A DNA stretch of 6,100 nt from Planctomycetaceae bacterium UBA6894. GTDB taxonomy: Bacteria; Planctomycetota; Planctomycetia; Gemmatales; Gemmataceae. Positions 1-5,390 of this stretch are shown one piece after another (position 1 is the first letter of the stretch; the number at the start of each line of letters is the position of its first letter). The notes under the pieces were generated by a model, which saw only the letters and a program-made list of their open reading frames with translations, did no database searches and was not told the DNA's origin. The translations under genes were made by a program, and so were the position numbers. The DNA is taken from NCBI GenBank assembly GCA_002451275.1, contig DKBS01000207.1, positions 431 to 6,530 on the forward strand, in the 5' to 3' direction.

Positions 1-30
1 GCCATCGCGGTCAACCGGTTGCTGGGGTGA
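1..30 (+). CDS. Possible C-terminal end of an upstream gene (partial)
   Basis: Frame 1 reads ten codons, AIAVNRLLG, and then stops at TGA 28-30. The composition is compatible with a protein tail, but ten codons are too few to prove coding or identify a family. If real, the gene enters from the left and ends about 220 bases before the next gene. The alternative is that the window simply begins in intergenic DNA. Confidence 0.25.
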   Translation, partial: AIAVNRLLG

Positions 31-156
31 AGCACCGGGTGGGATGACCAACAGGCCCGAGCAAGCCCTGACCCAGCGCGAACAAGTTGTCGCCCCAGCA
101 TCGCTTTGAGCACATACCGGGGAGTAGGCGTTGCGCGGGGAAGCGGGTGGTGCCTT

Positions 157-186
157 TTGGCCAGGGACTTCTCCTGTGGTTATGAT
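157..186 (+). promoter_or_regulatory. Candidate sigma70-like promoter of the operon
   Basis: A TTGGCC hexamer at 157-162 (four of six matches to TTGACA) is followed after 18 bases by TATGAT at 181-186 (five of six matches to TATAAT). Transcription would start around 192-195, giving a leader of about 55 bases before the ATG at 249. Both boxes are found by eye in GC-rich DNA, and planctomycete promoters are poorly characterised, so this is only a candidate. Confidence 0.4.
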
Positions 187-197
187 GGGTCCTGGAC

Positions 198-215
198 CGC
201 CGGGGAATCCCGGCG
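198..215 (+). repeat. Perfect 7-bp hairpin in the operon leader
   Basis: CGCCGGG at 198-204 pairs perfectly with CCCGGCG at 209-215 around a four-base GAAT loop. It lies just downstream of the predicted start point of the candidate promoter, so it would form almost at the 5' end of the mRNA. A 5' hairpin like this may stabilise a transcript. It could instead be a weak terminator for the upstream gene, but no T-run follows directly, only a looser T-rich stretch at 228-237. Confidence 0.45.
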
Positions 216-248
216 TGCGACACACTGTTTAAGTTTTGCCGGTTACCA

Positions 249-896
249 ATGCGCGCCTTCTGGACCTTTGCCATCATGATTCTGGCCGGCACCGGATGGC
301 GGGCGCTGCGGCCGGGTCAGGCTGAACCTGGGGCTGTCGAGCACCCCGGACCGCCTCGGTCGAGCCTGCACCCCGCCCCTCCCGATGATTTCGCCAGGCT
401 CAACCGCGCCACCGGGTGCCGGGTTCCCGACGACATGAAGGCCTCCGTCCTGCCCGATGGGCGCCCCGCTGTGCTGGTTTTCCTGTCGGCTGATTGTGGC
501 TGCAGCCGTGAATTCGCTCATATGTTCGCCACGCTCGAACCGCGCCTGTCCACTCGCGCCTCATGCCTGGCGGTGATCACTGGTGGAAAGGCCGAAGTCG
601 ATGAATTTGTTCATGCCACCGGGCTGGACACCGAGGTGCTTTCCCGGGAAGGGGCCCGACTGGCGGCCGCTTGGGGAGTGGAAAAGGCCGGGGTGATGGC
701 TTTGGTCCAGCCCGATGGACTGGTCGAGGCAGTCTGGCCTGGGATTTCCCGCCAGGGGTTCCGGGACATTGCCGCACGGTTGGGCGCGCCCGACCTTTTC
801 CCTGAGGATACTTTGTCCGTCCTGCCCGGAGCGGCCACCGCCGGTTGTCCCCTTCATTCACCCCCGTCCGATTCACCCCAGGGAGTTTCCCGATGA
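249..896 (+). CDS. Exported thioredoxin-fold (redoxin-like) protein with a CGC motif
   Basis: This 215-residue protein has a short hydrophobic N-terminus (about residues 4-16) followed by a Pro/Gly-rich stretch, suggesting export or an N-terminal anchor. The core resembles the thioredoxin/peroxiredoxin fold. A strand reads AVLVFLS (about 74-80) and leads into D82-C83-G84-C85-S86 at the head of a helix, where thioredoxins carry CxxC. Later segments (about 105-155) fit the remaining strands and helices. Other cysteines are C57, C106 and C200. The Cys-x-Cys spacing is not the classic CxxC, so a disulfide, metal-binding or copper-chaperone-like role is possible; none is proven. The ATG at 249 has no clear Shine-Dalgarno; an internal ATG at 276 would lose most of the hydrophobic segment. 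The stop overlaps the next start (ATGA, 893-896), implying translational coupling to the propeller gene and a possible role in maturing it. Confidence 0.72.
   Translation: MRAFWTFAIMILAGTGWRALRPGQAEPGAVEHPGPPRSSLHPAPPDDFARLNRATGCRVPDDMKASVLPDGRPAVLVFLSADCGCSREFAHMFATLEPRLSTRASCLAVITGGKAEVDEFVHATGLDTEVLSREGARLAAAWGVEKAGVMALVQPDGLVEAVWPGISRQGFRDIAARLGAPDLFPEDTLSVLPGAATAGCPLHSPPSDSPQGVSR
880..885 (+). promoter_or_regulatory. Ribosome binding site of the propeller gene
   Basis: AGGGAG at 880-885 sits seven bases before ATG 893. This is a strong Shine-Dalgarno at good spacing. It decides the start of the propeller gene in favour of 893 over the upstream in-frame ATG at 845, and places the Tat signal properly at the N-terminus. 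Confidence 0.75.
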
Positions 897-2491
897 CCGA
901 GCCGTATCTCGCCAAGTTTTCACGCCGCAGGCTGTTCCGCATGGGGGCCGCGGGGCTGGCCGGCGGTGGGGCCTTTGGTGCCTACCGTTACCTGGGCGGT
1001 CGGCCGCTGCCGGCCGGCGCGGCACAGGGTTCGGGGGTGGAGGAGGCCCGCTACGAGGGGCTCCGGGAGCAGTTGGGTCGCCATATCCTGCTCACCCCCC
1101 AGAAACTCGGGGGCGGTACCCATGCCGTCGACCTGTCCACGCAAAGGACCCTGGCTTGGATCTCCTACTGGAACTATGGCGACAGTTGCCCGATCTCGCA
1201 CCACCTGGCCGCCTTCCCGGCCGATTCGGGCGACCCCTACAAGGGTTTCGAGTTCATCAACTCCACCCAGGGGGGTGACAACATCCTGATGTACGGGTTG
1301 AAGACCCGGATCCGCGAGAACGGCATGCTGGGGCAGGCCGGGCAGGGCAACCACATCTACCGGGTCGGCTACGACGGGAAGACCGGCCAGATGGAGTTGC
1401 TGGAGGACGTGGCGGAGACCACGGGCATCGGGCTTGGCGTGCACACCGTCCCGTTTCCGGACGGTAACGGGTTCGCCTGCGGCGACGGTCAGAAGGACAT
1501 CGTGGCCTTCTTCTCCAGGGCCCGCGGCGGCGAGCGGACCCGCGTGCTGGCCGCCTTCCGTGCGGACTGGCAGCCGAAGGCCGACGACCTGGGATCGACC
1601 TGGCTCAAGGGCGGGCGGATCGTGCTGACACGCCTGTCGCCCAGCCTGGACCTGGGTCGCTACGACCTGGAGGGCACCCGTGGGAACAAGATCAACTTCG
1701 AGATGGCGCCCATGGCGGAGCTGCGCGTCGAGCGGGGGCAGATCCCCGGCAATGACCCGCGCGGCCTGACTGGCCTGGACTTCTGCCTGCACCACCCGGG
1801 CAACCGTCACTCGCTGATGGGCCTGAGGATGTGCGGGGGTGGTTTTATCCTCGACCGTTCCAACTGGGAGCCCCTCTGCTTCCTGCAGGCCAACGAAGGG
1901 ATTGAGGATAATTTCCCGGTGCGGAAGATCTCCGGCTCCCCGGACACCTGGGTGGTGGACCTTCCCGCCGTGGGCAATCCGATCCATGAGTCCGGGTTCC
2001 ACCCCGACGGCGGCTTCCTGTGCATGATGAACAACCTGCGCGCCAACAACGTGGCGGTGTTCGACACCACCGATGCCGACCCGCGCAAGTGGAAGCGGGT
2101 GACTTTCGTGAAGGACTCCGAATGGCAGGGTGAGTACCCGTCACCGTTTCACCTGAACTACTCGATCGACGGCACAAAGTGTTTCTTCACCGTCCTGCGG
2201 CCCAAGCCGATGCGTTCGGACGTGGTGGTGGTCGACACCAAGTCGTGGAGGATCATCAAGAAGTTCCGCAACATCGGCGTGGACGCCCAGACCACCTGCA
2301 CCACCTACGACGGCAAATACGCCATCGTCATCTTCTCGGGTTTCCAGCGCATGGAGGCGGGGGCCTTCGTCTTCCGCCAGGACACGCTGGAACAGGTGGG
2401 TTACATGCCAAACTTCGGCGGCCACCATGACTGCGTCATCGTCCCCTCCACGGTCGAGCAACTGAAGTTCAGCCGCAGTTGCACGGTTTGA
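893..2491 (+). CDS. Tat-exported copper beta-propeller oxidoreductase, thiocyanate dehydrogenase-like
   Basis: This 532-residue protein begins with a twin-arginine signal (SRRRLFRMG at 10-18, then a Gly/Ala-rich segment to about 30), so it is probably exported folded. The rest looks like a seven-bladed propeller with repeated blade motifs such as HPDG (370-373) and TYDGKY (471-476). I recognise the family by SYWNYGDSCPISHH (91-104), STQGG (124-128), DVAETTG (172-178), the CMMNNLR region (377-383), GGHHDC (509-514) and a C-terminal RSCT. These resemble thiocyanate dehydrogenase, a trinuclear copper enzyme oxidising thiocyanate to cyanate and sulfur, which is related to the nitrous-oxide reductase propeller. 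Candidate active-site residues are K71, H103, H184, E270, D296, H365, H420 and H511. There is no C-terminal CuA cupredoxin domain, so it is not a complete NosZ. The position I would expect to match one more copper histidine is A465. The family call is fairly firm; substrate and metal content are inference. The start at 893 is supported by the Shine-Dalgarno and Tat position. Confidence 0.72.
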   Translation: MTEPYLAKFSRRRLFRMGAAGLAGGGAFGAYRYLGGRPLPAGAAQGSGVEEARYEGLREQLGRHILLTPQKLGGGTHAVDLSTQRTLAWISYWNYGDSCPISHHLAAFPADSGDPYKGFEFINSTQGGDNILMYGLKTRIRENGMLGQAGQGNHIYRVGYDGKTGQMELLEDVAETTGIGLGVHTVPFPDGNGFACGDGQKDIVAFFSRARGGERTRVLAAFRADWQPKADDLGSTWLKGGRIVLTRLSPSLDLGRYDLEGTRGNKINFEMAPMAELRVERGQIPGNDPRGLTGLDFCLHHPGNRHSLMGLRMCGGGFILDRSNWEPLCFLQANEGIEDNFPVRKISGSPDTWVVDLPAVGNPIHESGFHPDGGFLCMMNNLRANNVAVFDTTDADPRKWKRVTFVKDSEWQGEYPSPFHLNYSIDGTKCFFTVLRPKPMRSDVVVVDTKSWRIIKKFRNIGVDAQTTCTTYDGKYAIVIFSGFQRMEAGAFVFRQDTLEQVGYMPNFGGHHDCVIVPSTVEQLKFSRSCTV

Positions 2492-2493
2492 CG

Positions 2494-3717
2494 GTGGGTG
2501 CGCGCCACCTGCCGGTCCTGCTGCGCATGGCGGCGGCCGATGTCGGCCGCCGGCCCTGGAGGCTTGGATTCCTCGCGGCGGGAATCGCGCTCGCCTGCGC
2601 CGCCTCCCTCGGGTCCCTGGTATTCCACGCCTCAATCCACCGCTCCCTGGATCGGAACCTCGACCGGATGGGGGCCGACGCGGTGGTGCTGCCGGCCGGG
2701 GTCACCGCCAACCTCACGCCGCTGCTGCTGACCGTCGAGCCGGGCGGGGTCGTGCTGGGGCAGGGCGCGGTCGAACGCGTCGGGGCCCTCCAGGCGGTCG
2801 ATCGCGTCGCCCCTCAGCGGACCCTGCGGATGGCCGACACCGGGGGACACCTGCCCTCTGAAATAGTGGTTTTTGATCCGGACAGCGATCTGACGGTGCT
2901 GCCTTGGTTGGTGGAGAGCCTCGGCCGTCCGTTCGGGCCCGGCGATATCATCGCGGGTGGGCGCAGGCCGGAGCGGGTTGGGGAGCGTCTGGTCCTGCAG
3001 GGGGTCGAGGTCACCGTCCACGGGAAGCTCGGGCTGGCCGGCGCCGGCCCCTTCGAGCGGTCGCTCTTCATCGGTCCGGGCACCGCAGATCGACTGGCCG
3101 CGGCGGGGGCCGTTCTGGCTGATGGCCAGCCCTTCCCGGCGAACCCCTTGGAAACCCCCAGCGGTCTCTTGGTCCGGCTGGGCAGGGACCGCGGGCCTGA
3201 GGCACTCCGTTTCGCGGCGGCGTCCGAACCCGGGCTCGCCGTCCACACCGGGCCGGGAAGCCAGGTCGCCATCCGGCAGTCCGTCGATTCGCTTTCCAGG
3301 GGTTCGCTGGCGACCCTGGCGGTCGCCCTGGTGGCACCCGCCGTTCTCGTCGGGGTGGCCTACGCGGGGATGCTGGCCGAGCGGCGCCGGGAGCTGGGAA
3401 CGCTGCTGGCTATGGGGGTGCCGCGGCGGCACATCGTGTTGACCGTGGCGACGGAGGCGGGCCTCGCCGCGCTGGCCGGCGTGCTCGCTGGGAGCGTCGT
3501 CGCCTTCGGGATCATTGCGGCATTCCTGCGGACCTTTGGATTCGCGCTGGAACAGCGGTCGATCACGCTGGCCTTGCCGCCTGCCTGGGAATGCGCCTGG
3601 TACTGCCTGGCGTCCGGCGCTGCGGTCGCCGGCACGGCAGTGCTTGGCGCCGCCCTGGCGACCTGGCTCGCCTCGGCCAGTCAGCCCTGGACCCTGCTGC
3701 GGGGCGATGGGCCGTGA
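2494..3717 (+). CDS. ABC transporter permease, FtsX/MacB type
   Basis: From GTG 2494 this gives 407 residues with the classic FtsX/MacB layout: TM1 at about 24-45, a large extracytoplasmic domain at about 46-268, then TM2 (271-293), TM3 (316-345) and TM4 (367-393). Between TM2 and TM3 lies the family's cytoplasmic motif, ERRRELGTLLAMGVPRRHI (296-314), which contacts the ATPase. Such permeases usually act by mechanotransmission on extracytoplasmic substrates, or release lipoproteins, rather than pumping through a channel. The start is uncertain: in-frame TTG at 2479 and 2488 and GTG at 2494 are all possible and none has a good Shine-Dalgarno. TTG 2488 would overlap the preceding stop as TTGA. 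The end overlaps the ATPase start as GTGA (3714-3717). It pairs with the ATPase downstream and probably serves the propeller enzyme; the cargo is unknown. Confidence 0.85.
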   Translation: MGARHLPVLLRMAAADVGRRPWRLGFLAAGIALACAASLGSLVFHASIHRSLDRNLDRMGADAVVLPAGVTANLTPLLLTVEPGGVVLGQGAVERVGALQAVDRVAPQRTLRMADTGGHLPSEIVVFDPDSDLTVLPWLVESLGRPFGPGDIIAGGRRPERVGERLVLQGVEVTVHGKLGLAGAGPFERSLFIGPGTADRLAAAGAVLADGQPFPANPLETPSGLLVRLGRDRGPEALRFAAASEPGLAVHTGPGSQVAIRQSVDSLSRGSLATLAVALVAPAVLVGVAYAGMLAERRRELGTLLAMGVPRRHIVLTVATEAGLAALAGVLAGSVVAFGIIAAFLRTFGFALEQRSITLALPPAWECAWYCLASGAAVAGTAVLGAALATWLASASQPWTLLRGDGP

Positions 3718-5162
3718 CCGATACACCCATCCTCGAGGCGCGGGGGGCCAGCCTCTCCTATCGGACGAGGCGGGGGCCGATCCTTGCCGTCGACAGGGCC
3801 GACCTACGGATCGGCGCGGGCGAGTTTGTTTCCATAATAGGTGCATCTGGATCCGGAAAATCCACTTTGCTGGCCCTCATGGGTGGCCTATGCCGGCCCG
3901 ATTCCGGCGAGACGCTGATCAACGGGAGGGACTGGCGCAACCTGACGGCCGCCGAGATAAACGCGGCGCGGGCGGGTCAGGTCGCCCTGCTGCCGCAGGA
4001 TGGCGGACTGCTTCCGGGCCTGCGCGCGCTGGATAACATTCTGCTTCCCGCCGTGCTGGCCGGCGCTTCCCCGAAGGAGGCCCGGCTACGGGCCATGGCC
4101 CTGCTGGAACAGGTCGGTCTGGCGGCACGCTGGGACGCCTATCCGGCCGAACTCTCCGGCGGGCAGAGACGCCGGGTGGCCCTGGCGCGGGCACTGGCGG
4201 GCGAGCCGAAGGTGATCCTGGCCGATGAGCCGACCGGGGATCTGGATGGACCGGCGGCAGGCGAGATAACCGCAATTCTCGCGGGAATCCGCGCGCATGG
4301 CAGGACATCGGTTCTTGTCGTGACCCACGATCCGACCGTCTCGGCGATGGCGGACCGGATGATACTGGTCCGGGGCGGGCGGTGCACACCGGCTGAAAAG
4401 CATGAGGCCGTGCCTTTTGCCGGAGCAGCTTTTGAAGGTCGACCCACCCTACCCCAGGCTGCATCTTCGGCGCATCGCTCCGGTGCCCCCGTGTTCGAAC
4501 CCGCGCCGACCGGCCTGTTCCCCGCGGAGCCCGGGTCCGGCATCCGGGACGTCTTGGTGGGCTGGCTGGTGTTCTTGGCGGGGATTGCCGCGACCGCGAC
4601 CGCGGTCGCGATCCTGGACAGTTTCATTGCCGGGGGTCAGCGGAGCGTGGTCCGGGAGGCCAGGATCCAACGCAAACTGGCCGAGGAGATGGCCCTTCAG
4701 GACCTGAGGGCGGAAGTGGAGGATGTGACCGTGGCACCGGACGGGCGCGTCACCGCGACCATCTTCCTGCAGAACTACCGCCCGGAAAGGCCGCTCCATG
4801 TGCTGGGCCCCGCCCTCGAGGTCGGCATCCAGCGGAACGGCCGCTGGGAGGGACTGCCCCTGGAGTCAGGCGGGGATTCCAGACAGATCCGCACGATCGC
4901 ACTTGGCAAGGAGATCATCAAGGTGCGGTTTTCCATCCCGGCAGGCAAAAACGATGAGCTTCTGCCAGGGTACATGCACATGCGCATTGGCGCGGCGATG
5001 GTGGTGAGCGACAAACCAGGCGGCGGTGACCTGTTCGACCGGCAGGACGGCTATTACCTGTACCTGCGCGATCCGCAGCGGACCGAGGACGAGGTGCGCA
5101 AGGCGAACGGTTGGGGCGCGAAATCCACCGTGCCCCTCTGGATCTCGATGCCTTCGCATTAG
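3714..5162 (+). CDS. ABC ATPase (MacB/LolD type) fused to a membrane helix and an extracytoplasmic domain
   Basis: The 482-residue protein begins with a complete ABC ATPase of the MacB/LolD/FtsE kind: Walker A GASGSGKST (43-51), Q-loop Q95, signature LSGGQ (147-151), Walker B ending in D171-E172, D-loop GDLD (175-178) and switch H205. It should therefore be catalytically active and power the adjacent permease. A typical stand-alone ATPase of this group ends near residue 225-235. This one continues with a Pro/Ala-rich linker (about 231-278), one hydrophobic helix (about 280-302), a charged possibly helical stretch (308-335) and a roughly 140-residue beta-rich domain (about 336-475) that should lie outside the membrane. 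I do not recognise that last domain. It may replace the separate membrane-fusion partner of MacB systems. GTG 3714 is chosen because it overlaps the permease stop and starts just before the ABC core; extension to 3591 would lie inside the permease gene. Confidence 0.87.
   Translation: MTDTPILEARGASLSYRTRRGPILAVDRADLRIGAGEFVSIIGASGSGKSTLLALMGGLCRPDSGETLINGRDWRNLTAAEINAARAGQVALLPQDGGLLPGLRALDNILLPAVLAGASPKEARLRAMALLEQVGLAARWDAYPAELSGGQRRRVALARALAGEPKVILADEPTGDLDGPAAGEITAILAGIRAHGRTSVLVVTHDPTVSAMADRMILVRGGRCTPAEKHEAVPFAGAAFEGRPTLPQAASSAHRSGAPVFEPAPTGLFPAEPGSGIRDVLVGWLVFLAGIAATATAVAILDSFIAGGQRSVVREARIQRKLAEEMALQDLRAEVEDVTVAPDGRVTATIFLQNYRPERPLHVLGPALEVGIQRNGRWEGLPLESGGDSRQIRTIALGKEIIKVRFSIPAGKNDELLPGYMHMRIGAAMVVSDKPGGGDLFDRQDGYYLYLRDPQRTEDEVRKANGWGAKSTVPLWISMPSH
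4595..4610. repeat. 16-bp perfect palindrome inside the ATPase gene
   Basis: CGCGACCGCGGTCGCG is its own reverse complement. It lies in the codons for the Ala/Thr-rich transmembrane helix of the ATPase fusion, so simple codon bias for Ala, Thr and Val may explain it. It has no obvious regulatory role. Confidence 0.5.
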
Positions 5163-5269
5163 GGCAAAGCCCCGCGGGTAGCCCCAGCAAACCCGATCTG
5201 AGGACGGAAAATCGTACCCTGAGATGTGGCCATGGCCGGCAGGCCGGACATGCCTTGTCTTTCTGTTGC

Positions 5270-5298
5270 TTGGCGCTGGTAGGATTTAAGATTAATCT
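5270..5298 (+). promoter_or_regulatory. Candidate promoter with AT-rich palindrome upstream of the protease gene
   Basis: TTGGCG at 5270-5275 (four of six to TTGACA) is followed after 17 bases by TAATCT at 5293-5298, which keeps the key first, second and last positions of TATAAT. The -10 box lies within a perfect 10-bp palindrome, AGATTAATCT (5289-5298), which could be a repressor half-site pair or chance. The spacing leaves a leader of about 85 bases before the ATG at 5391. Confidence 0.3.
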
Positions 5299-5378
5299 AG
5301 TCGTTGGTGGCATGCCGGCGGTTGCCAGAAGGATTTTTGCCTCCGGCTTGGCATAGCCTGCGAAGTTTATTATGCGGC

Positions 5379-5383
5379 AGGAA
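5379..5383 (+). promoter_or_regulatory. Ribosome binding site of the EF-hand protease gene
   Basis: AGGAA at 5379-5383 lies seven bases before ATG 5391. It supports 5391 over the in-frame ATG at 5400 and over the ATG at 5372, which is in another frame. Confidence 0.65.
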
Positions 5384-5390
5384 ACCAGTT

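Larger units (their letters stand above)
31..248. other. Intergenic leader before the four-gene operon
   Basis: I see no convincing gene here on either strand. The minus-strand frame open across this stretch has low-complexity Arg/Pro/Gly-rich content and runs into the next gene, so it looks like a GC-driven shadow. The stretch contains the promoter candidate at 157-186 and the hairpin at 198-215, described separately. Confidence 0.6.
5163..5390. other. Intergenic region between the operon and the protease gene
   Basis: I see no supported gene in these 228 bases. The region is locally AT-richer around 5260-5300 and 5330-5375. It holds several short GGCC/CCGG-based inverted repeats (for example GGCCATGGCC at 5228-5237), but no convincing stem followed by a T-run, so I cannot place a terminator for the operon. 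A weak promoter and a palindrome at 5270-5298 are listed separately. Confidence 0.6.

Noticed and set aside
845..892. Upstream ATG 845 as the start of the propeller gene
   Set aside because: It adds 16 residues before the Tat signal, overlaps the redoxin gene more deeply, and lacks the strong AGGGAG site that sits seven bases before 893.
715..1278. Plus-strand open frame of 187 codons spanning the redoxin/propeller junction
   Set aside because: It crosses two supported genes in another frame, is Pro/Arg/Gly-rich and has no signature.
920..2002. Long minus-strand open frame (360 codons) opposite the propeller gene
   Set aside because: It is antisense to a gene with clear motifs, has GC-driven composition and no recognisable domain, so it is a shadow.
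893..2491. Annotation of the propeller protein as nitrous-oxide reductase (NosZ)
   Set aside because: The propeller motifs are only distantly similar, the protein ends after the propeller at 532 residues, and there is no C-terminal CuA cupredoxin domain with its Cys/His/Met ligands.
3591..3713. Longer start for the ABC ATPase
   Set aside because: The extra 41 residues are Arg/Gly-rich, lie wholly inside the permease gene and precede the normal N-terminus of the ABC fold; GTG 3714 overlaps the permease stop as a coupled start.
2632..3846. Long minus-strand open frame (404 codons) opposite the permease and ATPase
   Set aside because: It is Arg/Gln/Gly/Pro-rich with no membrane segments or motifs, and lies antisense to well-supported genes.
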